Source: Laceyella putida
Lineage (GTDB): Bacteria; Bacillota; Bacilli; Thermoactinomycetales; Thermoactinomycetaceae
Length of the DNA: 64,000 bases
Assembly (NCBI RefSeq): GCF_042665195.1
Contig: NZ_JBHTBW010000081.1
Span: 1 to 64,000, forward strand
Reading direction: 5' to 3'
Made by a program: the position numbers and the translations under genes. Every line of letters starts with the position of its first letter. Position 1 is the first letter of the stretch. The notes beneath the pieces were generated by a model. It did no database searches, was not told where the DNA came from, and saw only the letters and a program-made list of their open reading frames with translations. Of the stretch, positions 1-10,000 are shown in pieces.

Positions 1-71
1 GTTATGAAAAACGGGCGGTTTATTTTTGTGCTGCCATTACCTTGATTTCCTTGATCATGTGGCTCAATTAA
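1..71 (+). CDS. C-terminal end of a membrane protein (partial)
   Basis: An open frame enters from the left edge and ends at a TAA at 69-71. The visible 22 residues are mostly hydrophobic (ending ITLISLIMWLN), which suits the last transmembrane helix of a multi-spanning membrane protein. It converges with the minus-strand gene that ends at 76. The family cannot be told from so little sequence, and a chance open frame cannot be excluded. Confidence 0.4.
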   Translation, partial: YEKRAVYFCAAITLISLIMWLN

Positions 72-75
72 TCAT

Positions 76-705
76 TCACCAGACACGCCCTAGTGCAACC
101 GCCTCTTGCTTCTCATAAAACTCTTCCATTCTTTTTTCGTATTCTGCATCATATTCTTTGAGTTTCTCATTATATTTAACCATTAATTCTTTAAGTTTTT
201 GCTTGAACTGCTCTTCAACTTTTTTTCTCCTAGATTTAGCAATTAGTTTGAGCAGTAAAAAGATAATATAAGCAACTAAAATAGAACCTATCCCAATAAC
301 TACACCATAAAATATAGCTTTAAAAGGGGAAATGATCAGTTCCAAAATGCTAGACCAGCCAAAGTCATTGAATATATGAACTAGATTTACTACAAAATTA
401 ACAACAGCACTCACAACCCCAACTGCCATTCCAACATACGTAAATTCCTCAAATCCCCATGAAGGTTCCCATGGAACTTCCATAATAGGAGCTGGCTTAT
501 TTGGTGGCAAATAAGCCGGTTCAGGGATTTCTGGCAAAACTGGCGGATGGAAAATTTCCCCTTGGGTTATCATCCACTCATCTTGTTCGTTTTCCATCTC
601 GATTATATCTAATTCTTCCGATTTGCGCTTTGTATCACTTAGCCTCCAATATTCTACACAATAGAGATACTCTTCAATTTCTTTCGCGTGAATATATCGA
701 TTCAA
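76..705 (-). CDS. Two-helix membrane protein with proline-rich N-terminus
   Basis: I do not recognise a family. The protein has 209 residues. The first 80 are acidic and then proline-rich (PPVLPEIPEPAYLPP). Two long hydrophobic segments follow, at about 88-112 and 125-155. The last 50 residues are a highly charged Lys/Glu-rich helix that probably forms a coiled coil on the cytoplasmic side. The start is a TTG preceded by AGGTGA at 6 nt spacing. It lies 56 nt downstream of the 762-1202 gene on the same strand, so the two are probably co-transcribed. The position beside defence genes suggests an accessory, perhaps membrane-acting, role; that is inference from location only. Confidence 0.65.
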   Translation of the reverse strand: MNRYIHAKEIEEYLYCVEYWRLSDTKRKSEELDIIEMENEQDEWMITQGEIFHPPVLPEIPEPAYLPPNKPAPIMEVPWEPSWGFEEFTYVGMAVGVVSAVVNFVVNLVHIFNDFGWSSILELIISPFKAIFYGVVIGIGSILVAYIIFLLLKLIAKSRRKKVEEQFKQKLKELMVKYNEKLKEYDAEYEKRMEEFYEKQEAVALGRVW

Positions 706-761
706 TGGCTTTCACCTATTTCAATTAATAATTTTCTTAATTATTCTGCGTCTATCCTATA

Positions 762-1202
762 TCATGATCCTAAAAACAGACCAATCACTTCTGAAAGAGA
801 GGCCATATTTTGCAGAATAGGAGAAGGTTGACTAATTTTCTCCCTCAATATAGTTAATTTTTGCCGTAACAAGGTTAAAATTGTCGTGTTCGGTTCGCCT
901 TTTTGGACAGATGGTTGGCTTGCACTAACAAGATCAACCACTTCTTTTTTCTCTTGCTCCAACAGATCGGTACTTTGTTCTAACAACTGTAATAACTCAT
1001 TGCTTAACCTTACAAAAGCCTGCTCTTTCGTTTCCTCACCTTCTGCTGCATTGTTATTGGAATTGACGTTATTTGAATTAATATCTCCACTGTTCCCGCT
1101 AAAGTCTCCAATTACTGAATTATTTCCCACATCTCCACCGACATGGATATGAAAACCCGATGAATTATTTGTTTTTTCATTCTTTTCATCCGAATGAGCC
1201 AT
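762..1202 (-). CDS. Gly/Asn-rich small protein with HVGGDVGNNSVIGD motif
   Basis: A 146-residue soluble protein. Residues 17-50 are a Gly/Asn/Asp/Ser-rich stretch built around HIHVGGDVGNNSVIGDFSG and further Asn-rich repeats. The C-terminal half is helical and charged. Similar GDV-N-VVGD stretches occur as linkers or short beta segments in bacterial conflict proteins (recollection, not checked). A good AGGAGGT ribosome binding site precedes the ATG, and TATAAT-like boxes lie near 1240-1250 on this strand, so this is probably the first gene of a two-gene unit with the membrane protein at 76-705. Function unknown. Confidence 0.65.
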   Translation of the reverse strand: MAHSDEKNEKTNNSSGFHIHVGGDVGNNSVIGDFSGNSGDINSNNVNSNNNAAEGEETKEQAFVRLSNELLQLLEQSTDLLEQEKKEVVDLVSASQPSVQKGEPNTTILTLLRQKLTILREKISQPSPILQNMASLSEVIGLFLGS

Positions 1203-1435
1203 CAGTATTACCTCCTAAAATATTTAATTTTCATAATACAATTATATTATAATCACAACAAAAGGTAAATAGTGCTAAATGACAAAAAATTATTTATCAT
1301 CATTCCCAACAAAACAATCCAATGTATCTTATGAAGCTGTTCTTGTAGCTATTACACGGAATTTAGTCATGGAGGAAAATTTACAGGTCTAGGTGGAAGT
1401 ATATCGATTTTATAACAAAACAAATATAGTTTGAT

Positions 1436-1465
1436 AAACCCCAAGCCGCATCAAGCTTGGGGTTT
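1436..1465 (-). terminator. Terminator hairpin after the DUF262 gene
   Basis: An 11-bp perfect stem, AAACCCCAAGC (1436-1446) and GCTTGGGGTTT (1455-1465), with an 8-nt loop. It lies 36 nt beyond the stop of the gene at 1502-3253. The U-tract is short, so efficiency is uncertain. Confidence 0.7.
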
Positions 1466-1501
1466 CGTTCGCACTTATGCACTTTTAAAACCATTCTCCA
1501 A

Positions 1502-3253
1502 TCAGAGTCGGATATACCCCGCCTTAATGATTTGCGCCATCTTTTTTCTGCGCTCTTCCAGAAAAACTGGATAGTCCAGGCTTGTCCAGTTGTCAGGAAG
1601 CGCGTGATATTCCATCATCTCCGCCAGCTCAGCGGGAGTGAACCGCTCCGCATACCTGGGGAAATAACTTTCAGGAGATTCATCCGATATTCTGGCGTTA
1701 TCGCCCCATTCGACCAAAGCCAGGTTGGCCACTTGATTGATCAGTTTGTCTTCGTTAATCCCGATGGATTTCAAATATTTCTTGGGGAACAAATGATGTT
1801 TTTCTATGGCGTTCCGATTGGCTCTCAGCACCGGATCAAGCAACTCGGACACTTTCATATTGGAAAACAACACGTTGGCATCAAGAATGTTCAAGGCGGC
1901 ATAGTAAGCGTGGAGCGCCGGGTTCCTGGAAGTGGAAGATTCAAGCTTGTTGACCAAGGTAATGGTCCAAAAATCGTTGGTGAGGGAATCCGCGATGATT
2001 TTTTCCAGCGTTCCCACGAACTCGTCTTGATCGGCCACCCCGCGCAAACGGGCCAGATCCGCTTCCATCACCGTTTCGGGAGAACCCGTGTACCGGCCCG
2101 TCAACACCAACATAAAATACCACTTGGCGATCATCTTTCTTAAACGATAGGCGTCAACGTGAAAATCCTCTTTGCCGATCAAGTAGATGACATAAGAATA
2201 GATAATGCTCATATCCGAACTGACCATCGCTTTGCTTCTGAAACCTGCCTTGATCAACACCTTTAAGAAATCATGCCAATTTTGCAAATTAAGCACTTTC
2301 TGTTGGGCTTGTTTTAACACGTCAAATTGCTGATCTCTCCGCAAAGAAGAAACCTCACCCGTTTCCAGATCCTTTCCGCGCAAGATGGTGTATACGTTTT
2401 TCAACCGGGCCCGTTTAAATCCAAGACCCACAGCGACTCTCAGCATTTGGGCCGGATCGGGGTGAATGAAATGATTGAACGGACTCGCCTGTTCCCCTCT
2501 TGCCTCGCGCGACTCCCTGGAAAACGCCTCCAACTCCTTCCTTCCCTGATCCCAGAAAACGGATAACAACGTCAAGATGAAGTCGGCCTGATTCAATTTC
2601 TTTCCTTGACTGTTAATGCGCACGAAAATATCCGAGACCTGCTCTTCATCGACGGTGGACGATATTTCCATCGCGGTGAATTGATATTCCTGCAATTTAT
2701 ACAAGCGATCGATATTATCACTGATCACGTTCTCTTCTTCATCGGTGATCTCCCGATGATTTCTCAGTTTCTCAATAAACTTATTGATAAACCGGAAGCT
2801 GGAAGTTCCTTGTTTCCAAAGCTCCGAAATATCATAAATGTACTCGGGATCCCGCTCAATGGCCGCATCCGCGACGTCAAATTGGCTGTCGATGGGCCGA
2901 AACGAGATTTTGATCGATGTCTCCTTAAAATCCTTGTTTAGCACCCGTTTCCCTTTCAGCACGGCGAACAGGGAGGTTAACCGTTGCTGTCCATCGACAA
3001 TCAACAATCTCGGCACCTTCGCCTGTTTTTGTTCCACGCCGATTTGCTTGATATCCGTCAAATGCTCATTCGCCCAAAACAAAAAGTACCCAACGGGAAA
3101 CCCGCGGTACATGGAATCGAACAAATCCCTCACTTTTGCCGCTGGCCAGACAAACGGCCGCTGCAAATCAGGCAGCGCAATATCCCCATGCTCAATATCA
3201 TGCAGGAGCTTGGACAGGCTGTAATCCACTCTTTTGTATAGCATTGTGCTCAC
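1502..3253 (-). CDS. DUF262/DUF1524 (GmrSD-type) nuclease-like protein
   Basis: The N-terminal DUF262 domain shows the family signature: LPDLQRPFVW near residue 30 and IVDGQQRLTSL near residue 87, the ParB-like nucleotide-binding DGQQR motif. The C-terminus carries the DUF1524 HNH-type motif EKHHLFPKKYL followed by a conserved Asn region. This is the GmrS-plus-GmrD single-chain layout of type IV restriction enzymes such as GmrSD, which cut modified phage DNA with NTP stimulation (established for the family; not shown here). The start chosen is GTG at 3253, preceded by AAAGGAG at 10 nt; an ATG three codons later is possible. About 583 residues, close to usual length. Both catalytic motifs look intact. 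It lies in a defence island beside the operon at 4894-20948. Confidence 0.88.
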   Translation of the reverse strand: MSTMLYKRVDYSLSKLLHDIEHGDIALPDLQRPFVWPAAKVRDLFDSMYRGFPVGYFLFWANEHLTDIKQIGVEQKQAKVPRLLIVDGQQRLTSLFAVLKGKRVLNKDFKETSIKISFRPIDSQFDVADAAIERDPEYIYDISELWKQGTSSFRFINKFIEKLRNHREITDEEENVISDNIDRLYKLQEYQFTAMEISSTVDEEQVSDIFVRINSQGKKLNQADFILTLLSVFWDQGRKELEAFSRESREARGEQASPFNHFIHPDPAQMLRVAVGLGFKRARLKNVYTILRGKDLETGEVSSLRRDQQFDVLKQAQQKVLNLQNWHDFLKVLIKAGFRSKAMVSSDMSIIYSYVIYLIGKEDFHVDAYRLRKMIAKWYFMLVLTGRYTGSPETVMEADLARLRGVADQDEFVGTLEKIIADSLTNDFWTITLVNKLESSTSRNPALHAYYAALNILDANVLFSNMKVSELLDPVLRANRNAIEKHHLFPKKYLKSIGINEDKLINQVANLALVEWGDNARISDESPESYFPRYAERFTPAELAEMMEYHALPDNWTSLDYPVFLEERRKKMAQIIKAGYIRL

Positions 3254-3492
3254 CGTTGATCTTTCTCCTTTCAACAATACTTAATTTTAACACATTTGCA
3301 ATCGTTTATCTTAGTATAAAAAACCCCTGCTATTCGCAGAGGTTGGGTGCGGGGTTGAGAATAGGGAAATTGAGTACCAACTTATATATCCATCCACTAC
3401 AATTGAACATTTTTAGATCAAAGCCAACAAAAATAAGGAGCCATCCCCCATAAATTTCCCCTCTATGATTTCCTTACTACTTCTTAGTCTCA

Positions 3493-3564
3493 TTACTTGG
3501 TTGGTTTATAGTTTAATGCTTCTTCTACAATTTCATCTGGAATTAAGTTTCTTTCATCCTATAC
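3493..3564 (-). pseudogene. 3' remnant of a colicin-immunity-like gene, cut by IS3
   Basis: The minus strand encodes DERNLIPDEIVEEALNY followed by a stop. This is almost identical to the end of the intact immunity gene at 26220-26462 (DERNLTPEEIVEEALDY). The downstream sequence 3400-3490 also matches 26140-26215 closely (shared tract AACAAAAATAAGGAGCCATC). Homology runs to 3564, where the IS3 left end begins. This is the tail of a paralogous immunity gene whose 5' part is missing. Confidence 0.8.
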
Positions 3565-3626
3565 TGAACCCCTGTGACCCCAGACAAAAGCTAAGTTATA
3601 ATTAGGGGGCGAAAGGGGCGTTTTTT

Positions 3627-3914
3627 ATAGGGAGAAGAAAATGGACGGCCGAACAGAAAATGGAGATCGTATTGGCTGGCATGGTACCAGGAGCTAACAT
3701 CTCTGCTGTATGCAGAGAATACGGAATATTACAACCTCAATATTACAAATGGAAAGAGGCCTTTCTTCAAGGAGGGCTTTCAGCCCTGGCAACAAATCCA
3801 TCTAAACGGGAGATAGAATTAGAGAAAGAATTGAAAGAAGCCAAGGCATTGCTTGGTGAACAAGCAATGCAGATTGAGATCCTTAGAAAAAAGACCAATT
3901 GGGGCCGAAGGTAA
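3627..3914 (+). pseudogene. IS3-family transposase OrfA
   Basis: The frame reads RRKWTAEQKMEIVLAGM and continues through a helix-turn-helix (VCREYGILQPQYYKWKEAF) into a leucine-rich coiled coil (IELEKELKEAKALLGEQAMQ), as in IS3 OrfA proteins. The conserved RRKWTAEQK segment lies upstream of the first in-frame ATG (3660), and the codon in the expected start position is ATA (3627-3629). The natural ATG therefore appears mutated. Only a shortened protein of 84 residues could be made from 3660. Confidence 0.75.
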
Positions 3915-4668
3915 GTTTAAGAGAGTTGGCACGAACCTTGATGGATGAAGGGTATTCGGTCCCACAAATTACATATGCCCTTCAAATCAATCGTACCTAT
4001 GGATATTCCTTACTTAAGCAAGAACAACCTAAGAAGCGAGAAAAGACAGACGAAGCATCGCTTCGTCAAAAGATTTTAGAGTTGTGTGGCGAGTTTCCTA
4101 CGAACGGATATCTCCGTATTCGAGTATGGCTAAAAAAGCGATTTCAACTCCAGGTTAATGGCAAACGTGTTTACCGAATGATGAAGGAGTTGAATGTACT
4201 AGTTAAGACGAAGCGTTTTGAAGCCAAACGAAAAAAGCAACCAGGAAAGATTCCCGTTGTTCGTTCCAATGAGCATTTTCAAGTAGATATGACAAAATTC
4301 TGGTGTGGCAGAGATGGCTGGGGGTATTTGTTTGCGGTGATCGATGCATTTGACAGAGAAATCGTAGGCTATTCTTTCTCTCGGTTCTGCAGAACCAAGA
4401 AGCTTCTTATGGCTGTAAACCAATTTGAATTACCGTTTTCCTGAAGGAGTAAAAGGCAAAGGGATAAGCATACGGAGTGATCATTGAGCGTTGGTTTCGT
4501 ACGCTAAAAGAGGAAACGGTTTGGCTCCAAGAATATGGATCGTTCCTGGAAGCTAAACAGGACATTGATCATTTCATAGCCTTTTACAATGATGAAAGAC
4601 CTCACTCTGCGCTTGGATATCTGTCGCAACGAGAATTTCGTCAATCTGTAACTTCAAACGTTGCATAG
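3899..4668 (+). pseudogene. IS3-family transposase OrfB, frameshifted and deleted
   Basis: The N-terminal HTH_21 region and the first catalytic Asp (FQVDMTKFW) are present in the first fragment, which runs to 4444. A frameshift near 4430 moves the continuation (LNYRFPEGVKGKGISIRSD) to another frame, and the next intact piece begins IIERWFRTLKEE with the catalytic Glu. The roughly 35 residues that normally separate the second Asp (SDNG) from the Glu are missing, so the two catalytic residues are fused together. Transposition from this copy should be impossible. Confidence 0.85.
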
Positions 4669-4717
4669 TTGTCTGGACATATGGGGTTCATTAAGGGACT
4701 TAACTCATAGCAAAGAA

Positions 4718-4740
4718 AACCCCTGTAATTTGCAGGGGTT
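4718..4740. terminator. Hairpin between IS3 and the helicase operon
   Basis: Perfect 8-bp stem AACCCCTG / CAGGGGTT with a 7-nt loop. It could terminate transcription from either side; it lies 154 nt past the stop of the minus-strand UvrD-like gene. A similar imperfect hairpin follows the immunity remnant near 3325-3345. Confidence 0.6.
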
Positions 4741-4893
4741 TGAGGATGGGAGAAAATAGTGGTCGTCTATAACGAGTAAAGGTGTATTGGAGTCACTGCT
4801 GAATATTTCAGACGTTGGCGGTTTCCTTAGAAATTTTTTAGAATGTTAACTTCAAAAATAACATAATTTTTGACTTATACCGCCCATCATTAA

Positions 4894-7026
4894 TTACCTG
4901 ACTCCTAAAATAAGCTCTCTAACCAATACAGATGGTGGACCAAACGATGTAACATACAATTTCTCCCGGGCTCTTGTACTCGCCACATATAGTAATGATC
5001 TCTCTTGTTTTTTAAGCTCTTCCAATTCCTCTTCATCATCCATCTGATTTACAACATACTCAGGTGGTATTACATTTTCGTTTACTTCTACGATAAACAC
5101 TGCACGAAACTCTAGCCCCTTACTGCGATGCATCGTTCCGCAATGAATTGCGTCAATGTTTAACATAGTATCGGTTGACAACTTGTGCGCTTTCAATTCT
5201 GCTTTTTTAAACGCTTCAACATACTGATCAGCAATATAGTTGTTTCTTGCCAGAACTGCTATGTCACCTAACTGAATCCCTTCATTTAGTAGATCTATTA
5301 CCTTATCTACGACAAATTTTCTTTCTTCACTTAGTGTGTTAAAGTTGACAATCTCTGGAGCCGACCCTGCTAACAGAGAGATGTCTTTCCCATCATCATG
5401 TCCACCATCTAAGTCATCAAAGGTTAAAGTATGGAGCATTTCCATCGCTTTGCGGCGGATTTGCTCGGTTGTACGGTAATTAATACGTAATCTCTTGGAA
5501 CGCTGACCGCGAATGTTAATTCCGCATCGACTCAATACAACATGGCGAGAATAGATTCGTTGGTGAGCATCTCCAACAATAAATAGGTCATTGTCCCCTT
5601 CAGGCACAAGGATACGGAGCAACTTGAAAGCTTCTGGATGAAAATCCTGAGCCTCGTCCACTATAGCCGCTCTGTAAACCAGTGCCCCTCTATTTTCTTC
5701 GAGCCACTTGCGAGCCATTCTTTGAACATCAATATGCTCAATGATATTTTTCTCTTTCATTTTTTCACGTACCCATTGAATTGTACCCCAAATCTTTTTC
5801 TTTTCAGCGCGAGAAAGCCGTTTTTTCCGTCCAACACGTTTTGTATCTAAGTATTCTTCCCAAGTATCTACTCCATTTTGCTGAATAACACGGTAATATT
5901 CATTTTTCAAAAAGGTTAGATCTCCCACATTCCAGCCATGTTCAAACATGGCGTTTTCCCAAATTGCTTTAACGTCTTCATGGTCGCTACCAACTGGGTG
6001 TGCTATCAATCCGCAATACTTCTTAGCGATCTGAAAAGCTAGACGATCGATGGAGATGACATCAATTCGCTGCATCTCTACTTCTGTACACATAGTAGAT
6101 AAAATTTCGCGAATCGTATCTGCTAGATTTACAGTGAATGTTGTCACCAACACCCTCTCACCTGATTTTAATTTCTCACGAACCAAGTGACGTGCACGGT
6201 GCATCGCTACTACTGTTTTACCAGTCCCAGCACCTCCCAATACGCGAACGGGACCTTTATAATCTTTTTCCACTAATTCCTTCTGAGTAGGGTGTAGGAA
6301 GGTCCGCCATCGTTCTAGTGGCTGTTCTAGCATTTCGTTTAATTGCACATCGGAAGTGACCACCACAATATGGCGACTCGCTTTCGGATGAGCTACTGCT
6401 TCAGCAAATGATGCAGGCTTTGTATCAAGCATTTCGTCTTCGCGTTCTGCTTTTAATTGAAAAACAAATTCTAAAACTTCATCGTACGGGTCTCCAGTTA
6501 ATAAAAATTGCAAAGCCTCAGCCGTTTCGATAGGTAATTCCCTTATATATTCATCCAACTCATCTTCAGATTGAATGTTGCGAATATGGGAAAGTAATTC
6601 TTCAGGAACCCCTAGCTTTAATAATTGCTTATTACTATACTCAGCAAACAGCCCTACAGCTTCTTCCACTGATGCAGTAGGTGTATTTTCTTCAGCGCTT
6701 GTCCACATTTGGAGCACACCTGTGAAAGGGTTAACCTCAAACCTCTTTCTTTTGGCCCAACGGTATGCTTCATCATGATGATCCACCCAGACAAGGAGGA
6801 TCACACCCTCCTTGTCTGGACGAACGGCAATTGCTCGATATCCTTGGCTAATCCGAATCGAATGTACTTTTGGATCTACCGCTTCGATATATCGTTCAAA
6901 GTTGAGACCATTATTATCTGGATTACTACGAAGTAAATCAATCATCTGGCGAGTTCTTTTTTGCTCAACCTTCGGTAATTTTGAGAAAGCCTCAAGAAAT
7001 GTGTCTTGGATCGCAATTGTCTGCAT
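4894..7026 (-). CDS. UvrD-type SF1 helicase with N-terminal RelE-like domain
   Basis: Residues 1-95 resemble a RelE/ParE-type domain (LPKVEQKRTRQMIDLL, then GYRAIAVRP and VWVDHHDEAYRWAKR), a fusion known in a group of bacterial UvrD-like proteins. The rest is an SF1 helicase: Walker A GGAGTGKT at 264-271, Walker B DEAQDF, motif III VGDAHQRIY, motif IV/V INYRTTEQIR and MHRSKGLEF, motif VI YVASTRAREKL. All ATPase motifs look intact. It begins 1 nt after the stop of the 7028-13534 gene with the ribosome site inside that gene, so translation is coupled. As the last gene of the operon it is probably a functional partner or an acquired module. Whether the RelE-like part is an active RNase is unknown. 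Confidence 0.88.
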   Translation of the reverse strand: MQTIAIQDTFLEAFSKLPKVEQKRTRQMIDLLRSNPDNNGLNFERYIEAVDPKVHSIRISQGYRAIAVRPDKEGVILLVWVDHHDEAYRWAKRKRFEVNPFTGVLQMWTSAEENTPTASVEEAVGLFAEYSNKQLLKLGVPEELLSHIRNIQSEDELDEYIRELPIETAEALQFLLTGDPYDEVLEFVFQLKAEREDEMLDTKPASFAEAVAHPKASRHIVVVTSDVQLNEMLEQPLERWRTFLHPTQKELVEKDYKGPVRVLGGAGTGKTVVAMHRARHLVREKLKSGERVLVTTFTVNLADTIREILSTMCTEVEMQRIDVISIDRLAFQIAKKYCGLIAHPVGSDHEDVKAIWENAMFEHGWNVGDLTFLKNEYYRVIQQNGVDTWEEYLDTKRVGRKKRLSRAEKKKIWGTIQWVREKMKEKNIIEHIDVQRMARKWLEENRGALVYRAAIVDEAQDFHPEAFKLLRILVPEGDNDLFIVGDAHQRIYSRHVVLSRCGINIRGQRSKRLRINYRTTEQIRRKAMEMLHTLTFDDLDGGHDDGKDISLLAGSAPEIVNFNTLSEERKFVVDKVIDLLNEGIQLGDIAVLARNNYIADQYVEAFKKAELKAHKLSTDTMLNIDAIHCGTMHRSKGLEFRAVFIVEVNENVIPPEYVVNQMDDEEELEELKKQERSLLYVASTRAREKLYVTSFGPPSVLVRELILGVR

Positions 7027-7027
7027 C

Positions 7028-10000
7028 TTACACTTCCCCTTTCACTAGTTGATCCCACATCTCTGACCAGTTTACATCAGAGATCGATTCAGGAGATTCG
7101 ACTTCTAGGGAGTACTTCTGTAAATCCCACACAGTCCACCCTAGCTTTTTAATCTGCTCTACATCCTCATACTGCACTTTTCTCAGGATACAAATCTTCT
7201 CATTTGGCCATGCCAACTCAGCTTCATCTACAATCTCATCGTTCTCAAGGAACTCATATCCTACCTCTGGCAATGGAACACCTGATCTGGCAAGAGCAAC
7301 AGCTATTTGTCGATAAGAAGGGTGGATCAGATCAAGCCAACTTGGATCAATAACAACTTGTTGTTCTTCACTCTCAGTGTTTTGGACTTGATCCCACATT
7401 TCAATGGGATACATGGCATCTAGTACATCCCACTTATCTTTATGCTTCTGGAGACTTTCCGCCGTAACAAAGCGAAGTCCAGGTAACCATTGTAAATAAT
7501 TAAACCAATGGAAGAAAATTCTCCAATCACGCAAGAATGTATCTTTTAATTCACCTTCTGAATCAAATCGTTGCTGATCTTCTAAACGGAGAATTCCGTT
7601 AAACTGATACCCAGACTTTTTATTTCCTCGTGCAGCGATAAGTAAAGAAAGATTCTTTCCTGTACCAAAATGATGCTCTGCAAAAACAACCTTCTTTGCC
7701 TTGCCATCCATGATTCTCATTAAATTAGGATTTGCCTTTTCTATCTCACCAGTATAGGATGCCTTCGTCTCTGCTACTAAGACATAGTTTAGGGATTGAC
7801 CAACATAATGAACAGAAGCAACATGCTTTTCTCTATCTAGCACTCCCGCTGTTACAAGACTAACAGCTTCAGCAAATTTAATTCTATTACTTAAGGAAGG
7901 TTGTTTGAGATAGTCAACAAGCAACTGCAATCCTGAATGATACCAACTAGTGGTCGGATCTGTATATTGAAGATGACTGGCTACCTGTTTCAAATGTTGT
8001 TCAAAATCAAGTTCTGGATCACGGTCGTATATGGCGGTTTGCCCCTCATTTTCACTATCCTTGACAACAACATCACGCCAAGTAAGAGTAAAAACAGTAT
8101 ATTTTCCACCTCGACGCAATCCTTCACGAATTAGTACATCTTGAGCCAGTCGGTTATATTCTCCATCACCGACATGATACTTAGCACCATCCAAGTAAAC
8201 TACGATCGGTCGTAATTCCTCATTCCTAAATGCTCCAAGAGGATAGAGCACCCAATCAGCACGTGTAGCAAATGGAACTCCATCTTGCCCGGTTAAGTTT
8301 TTCTGCCTGATGAGCCTCCAACCTACTTCACCCGAAAAAGTTCTCCAGCGAATTTCGATCCCCGTTTGATTTCCTTCCACATAGTTTCTCTTCTCAAACT
8401 CTGGAAGTCTTTCTTCCTCTAAATAAAGAACTAGTTTATCTTCTGCTAACTCTTCAAAATCGCTATCCAGAAGTTGGCGCCGATAATTGCTGTTTTGTAC
8501 ATCTAAGAAACTAGTCTCTTCCCAGAGATTAGGATCTTGAATTAAGTATTTTAACATATCAACTGCAAGACGACGTGAGATATACTGCTGATCATATTGG
8601 GATTCGTAACGGAACAAACAATGATAACAACCATCTCGCCCTTCATGCTGGCAGGAACAGTTTTGAATCCGATCCCAAGCTCTCTTCAGCAGATCATACA
8701 ACTCCCCTTGTTCAGCCAATTGCTGGAGATAACCTGTTCCACCTGGGATTTTATCATAGAGTACAAGGTAGTTGGCGTTGATCGTTTCTTTTCCATCTTG
8801 TATTGGTTCATGGTATCTAGCAATTCCAATCTGTTGTTCAGAACCACCTATTTTCTCTCTTAACCCTAATCGGAAAATAGCTACCCATGTTGCATATCTT
8901 TCATCTTTCTTAGTAAGATGGATTGGCAGTGCAATCCGAATCATTTCAGATTCTAATTCCCGATATAGATAAAGTGAGATTTTATGTTCATCCGCCCGAG
9001 ACAGACGTTCATTCGTTCCTTGCTCAACTGCTTGTTTGTTCACGTCTTGTTGTTTATGTCGTTCGCAACCAAATCCACGAACATGGCGAATGCTTAATCT
9101 TCCATTCTTATCTTTTACTTCAGAAGCACCACATTTTTCGCACACCACAAATCCTTTCTGTGGCACCCTTTGTTGAGCTACGATTCGACCACTCTGTTCC
9201 AAATTCTTCGGTCCAAAGTTAATCTCCCTCATCGTGCTGCGTTCAAAAAACTCATATCCAAACGGTTGTCCCTGGACACGATAGCTTGCTTGTGGCATGG
9301 TATGAAAATCAAAGAATTGCATGACCTCCATCGGTTGTCTGGTTCGTTCTTCACTTTCATCATCAATCTGTGTTTCATCTTTAAGTCTTGCACGAGAGAT
9401 GACATGACCTTGCGGAACCATATAGGCGATCTGCCCTTTATCACGCCACTCTTGGCAACCACAACGTGGACAAGTATGACTTATCTGATCATTATTTTTT
9501 ACCATATACTGACAATAAGGGCACAATCGCCACTCTTCCAATTCACGGCTTACAAGCGGAAGTTGGTTAATTACCGTTGTTCGTCCACGGGCATAAAAAT
9601 GATTTCCAGGTGCCAGATCACGCAAAGCCACTTCTGGATGACGAACAAATTGCTCTAAGGTAGCTTTCATCCCGCTTGCTGGGGGAATAAACCGCTTTAA
9701 GGTAACTTCCCGATCTGGGAAGGCATAGTTCGGTAGTAATCCTTCTAATGTCCACCACTCTAGTGTTTCTTCTTCCATCAGTTCACGATATCGAGCTCGA
9801 GCTTGCTGTAGCTCTCGCTTCAATTCTTTTTTCTCATCATCCTCATCCGTTGTGCCCTGTTGCTCCAATTTTTTATATCTATTATTCAAACGAAGCAGAT
9901 GATTAGAGGCTTCTTTTACTTCATCCCGTCTAGTCGCAATAACATGTTGAACAGCATCTTTCCATTCTTCACCTATAAAATAGTTATAGATAATCTGTAC

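Larger units (their letters stand above)
3565..4690 (+). mobile_element. Deleted IS3-family (IS150-like) insertion sequence
   Basis: Terminal inverted repeats are visible: left TGAACCCCTGTGACCCCAGA at 3565 and, reading inward from 4690, TGAACCCCATATGTCCAGAC. Inside are orfA (helix-turn-helix and coiled coil) and a broken orfB with a DDE integrase domain. Total length is 1126 bp, shorter than a complete element because an internal stretch of orfB is missing. No clear target duplication flanks it (ATAC left, TTAA right), which fits decay or recombination after insertion. It interrupts an immunity-gene remnant on its left side. Confidence 0.9.

Noticed and set aside
1457..2143. Plus-strand open frame of 228 codons
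   Set aside because: It is the reverse shadow of the DUF262/DUF1524 gene, which has family motifs and a ribosome site.
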